64,000 nucleotides of DNA from Gammaproteobacteria bacterium (GCA_018698975.1 JABIPQ010000048.1:1-64000), one strand, 5' to 3'; numbered from the stretch's first letter, positions 45,693-55,915 are shown. The notes: generated from the sequence alone by a model not told the origin. Numbers and translations: made by a program.

Positions 45693-48578
45693 ATGCACAC
45701 AGAAGTAGATTCTTCCACCCCCTCTTCTACCACTACCGCACAAGCACAGGAAGCGACAGACAATTCAATTACCGCCATGGCGCCAGGTACCTTGCGCGTG
45801 ATCAAGCGTAACGGAGCAGTTGTTGGCTATGACAATTCCAAAATAACCGTTGCCATTACCAAGGCCTACATTGCCGAAGAAGGTGGAACAGCAGCAGCAT
45901 CCTCCCGCATCCATGAGACTGTGGACAAAATGGCCAGTGAAATCAACGAAACCTTCAAGCGCCGCATGCCATCAGGGGGCAGTATTCATATCGAGGAAAT
46001 TCAGGATCAAGTTGAACTGATGCTGATGCGCAGTGGTGAACACAAGGTTGCCAGAAGCTATGTCATCTATCGTGCAGAACGCGCCCGTGATCGTCAGGAG
46101 CATTTAAAGACTCAACCCGAATCTGAAGATAAATCCGACCTTCTGGTTACGCTGGATGATGGCTCTACCATCCCGCTGGATACGGCCCGTATTCGCACAA
46201 TCATCGCAGAAGCTTGTCATGGTCTGGAAGATGTCAACGGCGATGAAATTTATACAGAGACTCTGAAAAACCTCTATTCCGGCGTGAAATTTACTGATGT
46301 CCAGATCACCCTGGTGATGACCGCTCGCACCCTTGTGGAAGTGGAACCTAATTATTCTTTTGTTGCTGCCAGACTGCTGCTGGATAACCTGCGCAGTGAA
46401 GCTCTGACATTTCTTGGCGTTGCCGACAATGCCACGCAATCTGAAATGCATTATAAATATGCCACTACCCTGCGTTCATATATCGATAAAGGCGTTGAGC
46501 TGGAACTGCTGTCACCCCATCTACTTGAGTATGACCTGGATCGCCTCGGTGAAGCCCTGAAAGCTGATCGTGATGAACAGTTCACGTATCTGGGTCTGCA
46601 AACCCTCTACGACCGCTACTTCATTCACAGTGAAAATACCCGTTTTGAACTACCACAGATCTTTTTCATGCGTGTAGCCATGGGTTTAGCCTCTAATGAG
46701 GAAAACAGGGAAGAAAAAGCGATCGAGTTCTATAACCTGCTTTCCAGTTTTGATTACATGGTTTCAACACCACAGCTATTTAATTCAGGCACCCTGCGTC
46801 CCCAGCTGTCTTCCTGCTTCCTGACTACTGTCCCTGACGATCTGAGCGGTATTTACGGAGCCATCCATGACAATGCCATGCTGTCCAAATGGGCTGGCGG
46901 TCTGGGTAATGACTGGACCCCTGTGCGCGCACTTGGCGCCTACATCAAGGGCACCAACGGCAAATCCCAGGGCGTAGTTCCTTTCCTGAAAGTAGTTAAT
47001 GACACTGCCGTGGCTGTAAATCAGGGTGGCAAACGCAAAGGCGCTGTATGTTCCTATCTGGAAACCTGGCACCTTGATATTGAAGAGTTTCTTGAGCTTC
47101 GTAAAAACACTGGTGACGACCGTCGCCGTGCCCACGACATGAACACGGCTAACTGGGTTCCAGACCTGTTTATGAAAAGGGTATTCGAAGATCAGGAATG
47201 GACGCTTTTTTCGCCAAATGAGGTCCCCGACCTGCATGAACTTCATGGTAAGGCCTTCGAAGAACGCTATGAGCACTACGAAAATAAGGCCAGGGATGGC
47301 GCGCTCTATGTGTACAAAACTGTGCGGGCTGCGGACCTCTGGCGGAAAATGCTTTCCATGCTTTTTGAGACAGGACATCCCTGGATCACTTTCAAGGACT
47401 CTTGCAATGTTCGCTCTCCACAGCAACATGTAGGCACTGTTCATTCATCCAACCTGTGTACCGAGATCACCCTGAACACCAACAAGGAAGAAATTGCTGT
47501 GTGTAATCTGGGGTCTATCAATATGGTCAACCATGTTGCTGAAGCAGGCCTGGACACAGACAAACTACGCAAGACAATTCATACCGCAGTACGCATGCTC
47601 GATAACGTGATCGACATTAATTATTACTCGGTACCCCAGGCAAAGACTTCCAACATGAGGCATCGCCCTGTTGGTCTGGGCTTGATGGGCTTTCAGGATT
47701 CTCTGTACATCCAGAAGATACCTTACAGTTCTGAACAAGCGGTGCAATTTGCCGACAATTCCATGGAAGCCATCAGCTATTTTGCTATTGAAGCCTCAAC
47801 ACTTCTGGCGGAAGAACGCGGAGCCTATGAAAGCTATGAGGGCTCGCTCTGGAGCCAGGGCATTCTGCCAATCGATTCCCTGAAGAAGCTTCAGGATGAA
47901 CGAGGCGAACAATATCTGGAAGTTGACTTCAGCAGCACCCTGGACTGGGATGGTATGCGCGCACGAGTCAAACAGACCGGCATGCGTAATTCCAATGTGA
48001 TGGCCATTGCACCAACCGCCACCATTGCCAATATTACCGGCGTCTCCCAGTCTATCGAGCCCACGTACCAGAACCTGTATGTGAAATCTAACCTTTCCGG
48101 TGAATTCACCGTAGTTAACCCTTACCTGATTCGTGATCTGAAAGCAGAAGGTTTATGGGATAGCGTCATGATCAATGACCTGAAATATTACGATGGCAGT
48201 GTGCAGAAAATCGATCGCATTCCTCAACTCCTGAAAACACTGTATGCCACCGCATTTGAAATCAATCCCCGCTGGATTGTCGATGCTGCCAGCCGCAGAC
48301 AGAAGTGGATTGACCAGGCACAGTCACTGAATCTGTATATCAGTGAAGCCAACGGCAAGAAACTGGATGTCACTTATCGCATGGCCTGGTATCGCGGTCT
48401 GAAGACGACTTATTACTTGCGCGCCATGGCCGCTACCAGCACAGAAAAATCCACTGTCAGTTCCAGCACGATGAATGCAGTGTCTTCCAATATGGATGCC
48501 CCGGTTGTTGCGGCAGGACCTGCGGAAGTGCCTCAAGCATGTTCGCTGGATGATCCGGATTGTGAGGCATGCCAATAA
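45693..48578 (+). CDS. nrdA: Class Ia ribonucleotide reductase, alpha subunit
   Basis: NrdA holds the active site that turns ribonucleoside diphosphates into deoxy forms. The 961-residue length reflects two N-terminal ATP-cones: a complete one (LRVIKRNGAVVGYDNSKI... to about residue 130) and a degenerate second (about 150-240), as in the Pseudomonas aeruginosa enzyme. Active-site segments NSGTLRPQLSSCFLTTV and NLCTEITLNTN are present. The redox-relay tail ends CSLDDPDCEACQ. The ATP-cone gives allosteric activity control. nrdB follows; NrdR boxes lie upstream. Confidence 0.97.
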   Translation: MHTEVDSSTPSSTTTAQAQEATDNSITAMAPGTLRVIKRNGAVVGYDNSKITVAITKAYIAEEGGTAAASSRIHETVDKMASEINETFKRRMPSGGSIHIEEIQDQVELMLMRSGEHKVARSYVIYRAERARDRQEHLKTQPESEDKSDLLVTLDDGSTIPLDTARIRTIIAEACHGLEDVNGDEIYTETLKNLYSGVKFTDVQITLVMTARTLVEVEPNYSFVAARLLLDNLRSEALTFLGVADNATQSEMHYKYATTLRSYIDKGVELELLSPHLLEYDLDRLGEALKADRDEQFTYLGLQTLYDRYFIHSENTRFELPQIFFMRVAMGLASNEENREEKAIEFYNLLSSFDYMVSTPQLFNSGTLRPQLSSCFLTTVPDDLSGIYGAIHDNAMLSKWAGGLGNDWTPVRALGAYIKGTNGKSQGVVPFLKVVNDTAVAVNQGGKRKGAVCSYLETWHLDIEEFLELRKNTGDDRRRAHDMNTANWVPDLFMKRVFEDQEWTLFSPNEVPDLHELHGKAFEERYEHYENKARDGALYVYKTVRAADLWRKMLSMLFETGHPWITFKDSCNVRSPQQHVGTVHSSNLCTEITLNTNKEEIAVCNLGSINMVNHVAEAGLDTDKLRKTIHTAVRMLDNVIDINYYSVPQAKTSNMRHRPVGLGLMGFQDSLYIQKIPYSSEQAVQFADNSMEAISYFAIEASTLLAEERGAYESYEGSLWSQGILPIDSLKKLQDERGEQYLEVDFSSTLDWDGMRARVKQTGMRNSNVMAIAPTATIANITGVSQSIEPTYQNLYVKSNLSGEFTVVNPYLIRDLKAEGLWDSVMINDLKYYDGSVQKIDRIPQLLKTLYATAFEINPRWIVDAASRRQKWIDQAQSLNLYISEANGKKLDVTYRMAWYRGLKTTYYLRAMAATSTEKSTVSSSTMNAVSSNMDAPVVAAGPAEVPQACSLDDPDCEACQ

Positions 48579-48631
48579 GCAAAGAGGCAAGATAAAAGGA
48601 GCGCAGGTCAGAAAAACGAAGCGCCATCCGA

Positions 48632-48654
48632 CAGGACGGACACAGTCCGTCCTG
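48632..48654 (+). other. Hairpin between nrdA and nrdB
   Basis: A perfect 9-bp stem (CAGGACGGA / TCCGTCCTG) with a 5-base loop lies in the 126-base spacer. It is not followed by a T-run, so it is more likely an mRNA stability or processing element than a terminator. Confidence 0.5.
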
Positions 48655-48704
48655 AAACCAAATTTAATAGAATCCGAGTAAAGAGAGACCAAGGGGTTAA
48701 AAAT

Positions 48705-50072
48705 ATGTTGTCATGGGATGAATTTAACAAAGACGAGAACGCGCCCGCGGTGGCGCCAGTGCAACCTGTGGAAGCAGAACTGGCAGAACTGCCAGAACTG
48801 CCAGAACTAAAAGTCGAGGCAGAACCTGCCGCTGCCTTCCAGGATGAAACATCATTCCAGCCTCAAAAACAGAAAACGGAAGACGTCGCAGCAAGCACAC
48901 CGCAAGCAAAAGCCCCGTCTGAAACATCGGCGCCTGCTGAATCAAAAGCTGATACTAATGCTAACGACAGTGAGCTAAGTGCAGTCGAGCTGGCACAAAA
49001 AGCAATTGCTGACATGGATTACACAGACGGCGAGGAAGAGCTCGCCGGCGCTGCAGAACGAGTTACTGTAGATCAGAAACGCATGATTAACTGCCGTGCC
49101 GACCTCAACCAACTCGTGCCTTTCAAGTATGAATGGGCCTGGCAAAAGTATCAGGATGGCTGCGCCAATCACTGGATGCCGCAGGAAGTTAACATGACTG
49201 CAGATATTGCCCTGTGGAAGAAACCAGACGGCTTAACCGAAGACGAACGCATTATCGTTAAACGCAATCTCGGCTTCTTTTCTACAGCAGACTCTCTGGT
49301 TGCCAATAATCTGGTACTGGCTATTTATCGTCTGGTCACCAATCCGGAATGCCGGCAGTACATTCTCAGACAAGCCTTTGAAGAAGCCATTCATACTCAT
49401 GCTTATCAGTACTGCATAGAATCACTGGGTATGGACGAAGGCGAAATTTTTAATATGTACCATGAGATACCTTCAGTGGCTAAAAAGGCGTCCTGGGGCC
49501 TCAAGTATACAAAAGACATTTCAGATCCAACCTTCAATACAGGTACAACTGAAACAGATCAGCAGTTACTGAAAAACCTGATCGCATTTTATTGCTGTCT
49601 CGAAGGTATCTTCTTCTACTGCGGATTTACCCAGATTCTCTCCATGGGACGTCGTAACAAGATGACTGGTACCTCTGAGCAATTTCAGTACATCCTGCGC
49701 GATGAATCGATGCACCTTAACTTTGGTATCGACATGATCAATCAGATCAAAATGGAAAATCCCCAGCTATGGACTGACGAAATGAAACAGGATGCAACAC
49801 AGATGATCCTGGAAGCCACCCAGCTGGAAATTGAATATGCCCGGGATACCATGCCGCGTGGTGTGCTCGGCATGAATGCATCCATGATGGAAGAATATCT
49901 CCAGTTTATAGCCAATCGTCGTCTTGCCCAGATCGGTCTGCCGGAACAATTCCCCGGTGTCCAGAATCCTTTCCCGTGGATGAGCGAGATTATGGACCTG
50001 CGCAAGGAGAAAAACTTTTTCGAAACGCGTGTTATCGAATACCAGACAGGTGGCGCATTGACCTGGGACTAA
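48705..50072 (+). CDS. nrdB: Class Ia ribonucleotide reductase, beta subunit
   Basis: NrdB houses the diiron-tyrosyl radical. The catalytic part starts near residue 120 ([20 protein letters not shown]) and has the iron ligands in [12 protein letters not shown] and [12 protein letters not shown]. The 455-residue length exceeds the usual 375-415 because of an N-terminal extension of about 110 residues, acidic and Pro/Ala/Glu-rich with a short AELPELPEL repeat. An AAGGGG site precedes the ATG. The extension is probably disordered. Confidence 0.95.
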   Translation: MLSWDEFNKDENAPAVAPVQPVEAELAELPELPELKVEAEPAAAFQDETSFQPQKQKTEDVAASTPQAKAPSETSAPAESKADTNANDSELSAVELAQKAIADMDYTDGEEELAGAAERVTVDQKRMINCRADLNQLVPFKYEWAWQKYQDGCANHWMPQEVNMTADIALWKKPDGLTEDERIIVKRNLGFFSTADSLVANNLVLAIYRLVTNPECRQYILRQAFEEAIHTHAYQYCIESLGMDEGEIFNMYHEIPSVAKKASWGLKYTKDISDPTFNTGTTETDQQLLKNLIAFYCCLEGIFFYCGFTQILSMGRRNKMTGTSEQFQYILRDESMHLNFGIDMINQIKMENPQLWTDEMKQDATQMILEATQLEIEYARDTMPRGVLGMNASMMEEYLQFIANRRLAQIGLPEQFPGVQNPFPWMSEIMDLRKEKNFFETRVIEYQTGGALTWD

Positions 50073-50171
50073 ACATTACTCCCTGCTCAATCAAAGCAAA
50101 GTATTTATGGAAGATAATAATAACAACTGGAATGATGTAATTTAATTCGGGCAACACAAGGACTCAATCCT

Positions 50172-50462
50172 ATGGCCGACAAGAAAGACGTGGAAAAAAA
50201 TTCAGAGCAGACGCTCATTACACTGGATCAGCTAAGCCAGACACTTGAAGTTATGACCTGTGTAGTGGATCGTCTAAAACAACATTTAACCCGTCAGATG
50301 TCTCTAAATGCAGAAATGTTTCAGGATGAAGCCAAGGTGGAGAAAGCCGAGGCACAGGAACGTGTGGAAGCAACCAAGAAACTGCAACAGGAGAGCTTTG
50401 TGGTAGAAATAAGCCAGAAAGAACTGGAGGAAGGCAGCGATCCTAACAAAGTAGTTCATTGA
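50172..50462 (+). CDS. Small coiled-coil protein, unknown
   Basis: The 96-residue, highly charged protein has no signal or membrane segment. Its central part (about 40-75, with AKVEKAEAQERVEATKK) is likely a coiled coil. AAGGA lies 9 bases before the ATG. It follows nrdB by 99 bases and may share its transcript, since no terminator was seen between them. A role with ribonucleotide reductase is only suggested by position. Confidence 0.62.
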   Translation: MADKKDVEKNSEQTLITLDQLSQTLEVMTCVVDRLKQHLTRQMSLNAEMFQDEAKVEKAEAQERVEATKKLQQESFVVEISQKELEEGSDPNKVVH

Positions 50463-50592
50463 GAACTTCTCTGGAAGGTGCGCTAGAGTTTTACACACTG
50501 CCTCGCCTGGCTAATTAGTGAGGTCTATTTTTTCCTGACTTCGCCATTTACAGTCCAGGGCAAGGCGGATGCGCTTGCCGACTACCCTCATC

Positions 50593-50628
50593 AACCGGAA
50601 ACGCTCCTTGCTGACGCTTCCGGTTTTT
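50593..50628 (+). terminator. Rho-independent terminator
   Basis: The stem AACCGGAA / TTCCGGTT, extended by imperfect pairs around a CTCCTTGCTGA loop, is followed by a T-run. It ends the nrd unit or a small RNA in the 50463-50719 spacer. A second hairpin (GGCAAG / CTTGCC near 50560) precedes it. Confidence 0.75.
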
Positions 50629-50719
50629 TATTGCTCTGCATTTATGTCTGCAAATGATCACTATATTTTGACCTTTCATGTCACACCTTCTGTCTATTTA
50701 CTTATGATAAACTCCTCTT

Positions 50720-50989
50720 ATGTCGATCAAAAAAATCAATAATGAAAAAGAATTGCTGCATGAGGCCATTCGAATTGGCACCGCCTATTTTGAAAAGCGT
50801 GGTGCCGGTAAATTTGATCCCGAGGATCATGCTGACATAAAAGTGCGGGCCATCTACACTCTTCTGGTGAAGGATAATTTGATACAGCCGCTGGCCAAAG
50901 GCCAGGAAGATGCCATTCATATGAAACACAAACTGGCCCTATGGATTGAACGCACCTTACCTGCTGACCACCCATTAAAAGCAGGATAA
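50720..50989 (+). CDS. Small conserved protein (DUF5062-like)
   Basis: The 89-residue cytoplasmic protein contains IRIGTAYFEKRGAGKFD, then LLVKDNLIQPLAKGQED and the final KHKLALWIERTLP. This looks like the DUF5062 family of marine gammaproteobacteria; the assignment is from memory of that pattern. It is probably in one unit with the cyclophilin gene 14 bases downstream. Confidence 0.6.
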   Translation: MSIKKINNEKELLHEAIRIGTAYFEKRGAGKFDPEDHADIKVRAIYTLLVKDNLIQPLAKGQEDAIHMKHKLALWIERTLPADHPLKAG

Positions 50990-51003
50990 TTCCGGTTAAT
51001 ATC

Positions 51004-51951
51004 ATGCGTGCTTTTCTACCCTTGCTGGTTCTTTTTTTTACCGTTAATGCTTACGCAGCGGTACCAACTAGTAGCAACGTCCTGCTTGAGCCACTGGATA
51101 CTCTTGAGCTATCAGCAAGCTCTTTAGAGCAGGATGCCATTCCTTCTGAAACACTGAGCACTCCAAGTATCACTATCAACTTCAGTCGAGAGGATTTTGA
51201 CAATCCAGTAGTTGAAATTCGTACCAATGTTGGCTCTATGATTCTTGAATTATTTCCTGATGAAGCTCCGCTGGCGGTTGCTAATTTCCTGGGCCTTGCC
51301 GAAGGTACTTTACCCTGGATAGATCCGGAAACCGGAGAACAGGTATTGCGCCCTCTTTATGATGGTTCTATTTTTCATCGGGTCATCGATGGCTTTATGA
51401 TTCAAGGTGGAAGTCCCACTGGCTCCGGTGATGGTAATCCAGGCTTCCAGTTCAGAGATGAAATTAATGCCCGCAGTCTTGGTCTGGATAAAATGCAAGT
51501 TATCGACCAAACAGGTTCCCCCCACCCAATTCTGGCCATCAGTAACCAGCAGGATTTTCAGCAGAAAATTCTTATTCCCTTATACCAGAAAATGGGCATT
51601 TCCAGTCAGGATGAACTGGATGCCAATATAGATTCAGTCAATCGTCGTTTACGTAACATGACGGTAAAGGAAAGTTTCGAAAACCTCGGCTACCAATATA
51701 CCGAACGGGTTATCTCCAGGATGCCCGTACGTGGCGTCATAGCTCTGGCAAACAGCGGCCCAAACACCAATGGCTCTCAGTTTTTTATCAATCTTGTAGA
51801 CACAGACTGGCTAACAGGCAAGCACACAGTTTTTGGCAAAGTCAGGGTTGGTCTTGAAGTACTGGATGCCATAGGCAAGGTTGAAGTGGACAGCCTGGGT
51901 CGACCTGTGCAAAATATTGTGATTCTCTCAATTCGACAACTTGAACCCTAA
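51004..51951 (+). CDS. Periplasmic cyclophilin-type peptidyl-prolyl isomerase with insertion
   Basis: The 315-residue protein has a signal peptide (about 1-19) and a cyclophilin domain starting near residue 65 (VVEIRTNVGSMILELFPDEAP). Conserved segments FHRVIDGFMIQGG and ALANSGPNTNGSQFFI are present. Between them lies an extra stretch of about 80 residues (from about INARSLGL to SRMPVRG) that standard bacterial cyclophilins do not have. It helps fold exported proteins; the insert may bind a partner. Confidence 0.9.
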   Translation: MRAFLPLLVLFFTVNAYAAVPTSSNVLLEPLDTLELSASSLEQDAIPSETLSTPSITINFSREDFDNPVVEIRTNVGSMILELFPDEAPLAVANFLGLAEGTLPWIDPETGEQVLRPLYDGSIFHRVIDGFMIQGGSPTGSGDGNPGFQFRDEINARSLGLDKMQVIDQTGSPHPILAISNQQDFQQKILIPLYQKMGISSQDELDANIDSVNRRLRNMTVKESFENLGYQYTERVISRMPVRGVIALANSGPNTNGSQFFINLVDTDWLTGKHTVFGKVRVGLEVLDAIGKVEVDSLGRPVQNIVILSIRQLEP

Positions 51952-51975
51952 ACCTAGCAATCAAAAGAAAAAATA

Positions 51976-52596
51976 ATGGCAGAAAATAAAAGCAAAAATA
52001 TTGTTTGGCATGAAAGCCGAGTAGACAGAGCATCGCGGAATGAAATATTCAAACAGTCAGGAGCAACACTGTGGTTTACAGGACTAAGCGGTTCTGGCAA
52101 AAGCACACTTGCCTTTACGCTGGAGCATTTGCTGATACAAAAAGGGTATAACAGCTACGTCCTTGATGGTGACAACATACGTCATGGCCTGAATAACAAT
52201 CTTGGTTTTTCAGATTCTGACCGGGAAGAAAATATTCGTCGTGTAGGCGAAGTATCAAAATTATTCGCAGATTCTGGAATGATTGTGCTATCAAGCTTTA
52301 TATCTCCCTTTGAAAAAGATAGACACCAGGTTCGTGATATTCACCAACAAGATGAGTTACCCTTTATCGAAGTTTTTATAGATACCCCCATCGCAATCTG
52401 TGAAGAAAGGGATCCAAAGAATCTATATGTAAAAGCCAGGCGTGGAGAGATTAAAAACTTTACCGGAATTGATTCTCCTTATGAAATTCCTGAGAATCCG
52501 GAACTGGTCATTCTTCCCTCGGCATCTCCGGAAAAAAGCGCAGAATCAATTTTCACTTATTTAATTGACCAGAACATACTACAGGCTATCGATTAG
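51976..52596 (+). CDS. cysC: Adenylylsulfate kinase
   Basis: CysC phosphorylates APS to PAPS. The 206-residue protein has the P-loop GLSGSGKST, the [10 protein letters not shown] motif and the FISPFEKDR region. The sulfate adenylyltransferase genes cysD/cysN are not adjacent, so it works with distant partners. It starts 24 bases after the cyclophilin gene. Confidence 0.94.
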   Translation: MAENKSKNIVWHESRVDRASRNEIFKQSGATLWFTGLSGSGKSTLAFTLEHLLIQKGYNSYVLDGDNIRHGLNNNLGFSDSDREENIRRVGEVSKLFADSGMIVLSSFISPFEKDRHQVRDIHQQDELPFIEVFIDTPIAICEERDPKNLYVKARRGEIKNFTGIDSPYEIPENPELVILPSASPEKSAESIFTYLIDQNILQAID

Positions 52597-52649
52597 CCTG
52601 TAGTGAAATCATGCACCCGGCCTCTCTGGTGCCAGATACCTTCTCATTG

Positions 52650-53549
52650 CTATTTTCTTTTCCCACCCCGACTCTCGACTTGATCTTGTGTGTTGTGCAA
52701 AAAATTTTCAGCTGAATGACGTTCATGCAATTGTGAGTCTAAAGGACCTCTAGTGCTATTGACCATACTCCCCCGCTTTACTGCGGGCCGATCACCAATC
52801 AAATTTACCCAACGTCGAATATTCTTGTACTCATTCACCGACAGAAATTCCGCAGCTTCATAGGCGTTATTCATTATGGCCCCATACCAGGGCCACACAG
52901 CAATATCGGCAATAGTGTAGGTGTCCCCTGCAAGATATTCTCTGTCAGCAAAATGCGTTTCAAGCACATGCAATTGCCGCTTGGTTTCCATGGCGTAACG
53001 GTCAATGGGGTATTCCATCTTGAAAGGCGCATAGGCATAAAAATGACCAAAACCACCTCCCACAAATGGGGCAGAGCCCATCTGCCACATTAACCAATTC
53101 ATCGTTGCGGTCCGCCGGTAATGCTCCGAAGGAAACAATTCTCCGAACTTTTCCGCCAGGTAAAACAGGATTGAACCGCTCTCGAAAACTCGGGTAGCCG
53201 GATCGCTGGAATAATCCATTAAAGCCGGAATTTTTGAATTTGGATTCGCCGCAACAAAGCCACTGGTAAACTGATCTCCCTTGCCAATATTAATCAGCCA
53301 GGCATCATACTCTGCCCCAACATGTCCGAGCGCCAGCAACTCTTCGAGCATAATGGTCACCTTGACTCCATTCGGAGTGCCCAGGGAATATAGTTGCAAG
53401 GGATGATCACCAACAGGCAAATCCTTTTCCTCAGTGGCACCACTTATTGGCCGATTAATACCAGACCACCCCCCTCCATTGTCAGCATCCCAACACCAGA
53501 TTTTCGGGGGTACGTAACCAGAGGGTTGATTGTTTTCAGCATCACTCAT
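52650..53549 (-). CDS. yghU: YghU-type (Nu-class) glutathione S-transferase
   Basis: The 299-residue protein starts with the long N-terminal arm typical of YghU. A thioredoxin-like domain (LYSLGTPNGVKVTIMLEEL) and a helical C-terminal domain (LAGDTYTIADIAVWPWYGA) follow. Nu-class enzymes bind two glutathiones and show disulfide-bond reductase and peroxidase activity. It is a single gene, convergent with cysC. Confidence 0.9.
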   Translation of the reverse strand: MSDAENNQPSGYVPPKIWCWDADNGGGWSGINRPISGATEEKDLPVGDHPLQLYSLGTPNGVKVTIMLEELLALGHVGAEYDAWLINIGKGDQFTSGFVAANPNSKIPALMDYSSDPATRVFESGSILFYLAEKFGELFPSEHYRRTATMNWLMWQMGSAPFVGGGFGHFYAYAPFKMEYPIDRYAMETKRQLHVLETHFADREYLAGDTYTIADIAVWPWYGAIMNNAYEAAEFLSVNEYKNIRRWVNLIGDRPAVKRGSMVNSTRGPLDSQLHERHSAENFLHNTQDQVESRGGKRK

Positions 53550-53642
53550 AATTGCACCCTCAACTCACCCCTTCAGGTTCCTCAGTTTGCTCGTTCTCAG
53601 ATAAATATAGTTGAAAATAAATAAGCATTGAAGATCAATAAA

Positions 53643-55811
53643 TTATATCTCTTTAGCCGGCACAGCAGCTGTGGGTATGAAAGTTTCAACTTTATATGGC
53701 GGTAGAGAATTGACTATACCCTTGCCATAAAATTTCTTTAGCAGCCGTTCATCCAGTATGGTGATAGATCCTGAGTCTTTTTCTGTACGCAGAAGTCGCC
53801 CTGATGCCTGAATCAAGCGCATTGATGCCTCCGGCACCGATATTTCACTGAAAGGATTTTTGCCTTGTCCCTTGATCCATTCTCCCAACGTTTTTTCTAC
53901 TGGATCATTGGGGACAGAAAAGGGAATTTTGGCAATAATCACTTGCGTACAATAATCTCCGGGCAGATCAATACCTTCTGTAAGACTGGCCAATCCAAAA
54001 ATAATACTGGTCTGTCCTTTGTCGACTCTTTCTTTGTGCAATCTGATCAATTCCTGCTTTGAATGATCATCTTGTGAAAGACTTTTATACTGAAAAGCTT
54101 CGTCCATACCCTGTAAAACCAATTGCATTTGGCGGCGCGAAGAAAACAGTGCCAGCGCCCCCTTATTCTCCTCGACCAGTTCAGGGAGTATTTCTATAAT
54201 CGCCTGCGTATGTGCATCGGCGTTGGAAGGATCAAAACCCTGGGTTGGTATCCGCAATGTGCCCTTATTGTAAAAATCGAAAGGACTGCCTATTTGTTTA
54301 AATACAGTTTCATCATGCAAGCCTGATCGCATACTCAGAAAATTGAAAGTTCCCAGGGCCGTTAATGTCGCTGAAGTGAGCACCGCTGCAAAACACTCAT
54401 TCCAGAGGAAGTCTGTCAGCGCATCGGCAGCTATCACCGGACTGGATGACAGGGTTATTTCAGTATCTGCACCCAGAGGACGATAAGTCAGCCAGCGAGC
54501 GTTAGGGGCGTAATCCCCATGGTCTTCAATGGAAAAGGATCGCCATAACGCAATTGCTGCTTCTGCACGGGTTAACATAATACCAATCACCGGAAACCAG
54601 TTTTCCGCAGTCTGTCGATCAACTTCCCCGGCATCATTTTCCATGAAGTCTTTCAGTCGATCAGTTATTTTACTCAGCCTTTCTTCCAGATCACGAAATT
54701 CCAGCAGGATGTTATGACTCGTTTCGCGAATTTCTTCAGTCACAATACCCTGATCAAATGTGTGTTGAGTGATATCACCAGTAACATTGGCAGATTCGGC
54801 ATTGTCAGCAAAAGCCTGAAACAGTGGCAGGTGTTCCTGCAATACCGCCCTGGTTTTATCGGCCGCCAGCCTGGCTCTTTCAAGTTGTGTGACAAGCTCG
54901 CTATCCTGCCCCATCTCTACGGTCATTCCCTTGAAAATTGTAGTGATGCGATCAAGCCAGGTGAGCGTTGCTTTCAAACGAATGTAATGTGAAAAATGAG
55001 AAATTCCTTTCACGGGAAGGTGATGAGCTTCATCAAAAATATAAATACACTCTTCAGGCGGCGGCAAAATAATGCCGCCCCCCAGGCTCAGGTCAGCAAG
55101 GACCAGATCATGATTTGCAACAATACAATCAGCCTTCTCCATATTGTTTCGGCTTCTGAAGAAACAGCAGTTACTAAAGTTAGAACAGCGATTACCTGAA
55201 CACTGCCCTTTTTCAACAGCCACACCACGCCACTGGGGGTCTGTTAAGACACGTGGCCAGTCATCGCGATCTCCTTTCCATTTGTTATCAATGAGTGCAT
55301 CCAGCATATCCTGGTAAAGAGCCTTGTCGGCGGCGCTTGGATCTTCGAGTTCCAGACCATACAGGTCCGCCATGGCATCCTGACTGCTATTTGATTTGAG
55401 TACATTATCCAGTTTGGACAGACACAGATAACGCCCTCTGCCCTTAGCCAAAGAATAAGTGAATTTCATATCGCTGTGTTTCAGCAGGTCAGGAATATCC
55501 TTGTTCATTACCTGTTCCTGAAGCGCAACAGTCGCTGTCGCAAGGACCACCTTCTTTCCCAGAGCCTGGGCTACAGGTATGACTGACAACAGATACGCAA
55601 TGGTTTTACCGATACCAGTGCCGGCTTCGATAACACATATTGCCGGCTGGGGGGAAATCCTTTTGCCTTCAGCATCCATTTCCACAGAACCGAGACAATT
55701 GGCAATTTCAGCAATCATCTGTTTTTGGCCCAGACGATTTTGCAGATTTTTATTATCTACAAGCGTGGAATAGTTTTGCTGAATGGTTTTTTTGAGTTCT
55801 TCAGATAGCAT
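53643..55811 (-). CDS. dinG: ATP-dependent DNA helicase DinG
   Basis: DinG is a 5'-3' superfamily 2 helicase with a 4Fe-4S cluster, active in replication-transcription conflict and repair. The 722-residue protein has Walker A EAGTGIGKT, a cluster region CSGNRCSNFSNCCF, the DEAH box in IFDEAHHLP and the C-terminal motif VI QASGRLLRT. Its GGAG site sits in the 3' arm of a perfect inverted repeat (55819-55849). No LexA box was found. Confidence 0.92.
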   Translation of the reverse strand: MLSEELKKTIQQNYSTLVDNKNLQNRLGQKQMIAEIANCLGSVEMDAEGKRISPQPAICVIEAGTGIGKTIAYLLSVIPVAQALGKKVVLATATVALQEQVMNKDIPDLLKHSDMKFTYSLAKGRGRYLCLSKLDNVLKSNSSQDAMADLYGLELEDPSAADKALYQDMLDALIDNKWKGDRDDWPRVLTDPQWRGVAVEKGQCSGNRCSNFSNCCFFRSRNNMEKADCIVANHDLVLADLSLGGGIILPPPEECIYIFDEAHHLPVKGISHFSHYIRLKATLTWLDRITTIFKGMTVEMGQDSELVTQLERARLAADKTRAVLQEHLPLFQAFADNAESANVTGDITQHTFDQGIVTEEIRETSHNILLEFRDLEERLSKITDRLKDFMENDAGEVDRQTAENWFPVIGIMLTRAEAAIALWRSFSIEDHGDYAPNARWLTYRPLGADTEITLSSSPVIAADALTDFLWNECFAAVLTSATLTALGTFNFLSMRSGLHDETVFKQIGSPFDFYNKGTLRIPTQGFDPSNADAHTQAIIEILPELVEENKGALALFSSRRQMQLVLQGMDEAFQYKSLSQDDHSKQELIRLHKERVDKGQTSIIFGLASLTEGIDLPGDYCTQVIIAKIPFSVPNDPVEKTLGEWIKGQGKNPFSEISVPEASMRLIQASGRLLRTEKDSGSITILDERLLKKFYGKGIVNSLPPYKVETFIPTAAVPAKEI

Positions 55812-55818
55812 TGGCTAG

Positions 55819-55860
55819 ATTTACTCCAACAAAAATAATTGGAGTAAATTCACTATAGTG
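55819..55860 (-). promoter_or_regulatory. dinG control element: 11-bp inverted repeat plus palindromic -10
   Basis: ATTTACTCCAA and TTGGAGTAAAT flank a 9-base spacer; the 3' arm contains the dinG ribosome site. Next to it, CACTATAGTG (55851-55860) is a perfect palindrome that contains a -10-like TATAGT. It may act as an operator over the transcript start, or as an mRNA hairpin that hides the ribosome site. Confidence 0.65.
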
Positions 55861-55915
55861 TATGTCTGGAGTATTTGCCAAAGAGTCGAGGGCCCTGTCC
55901 ATTCTCTAATATGCT

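Noticed and set aside
53643-55915. LexA box for dinG
   Set aside because: No CTG-N10-CAG palindrome is present upstream of dinG; the inverted repeat there has a different sequence.
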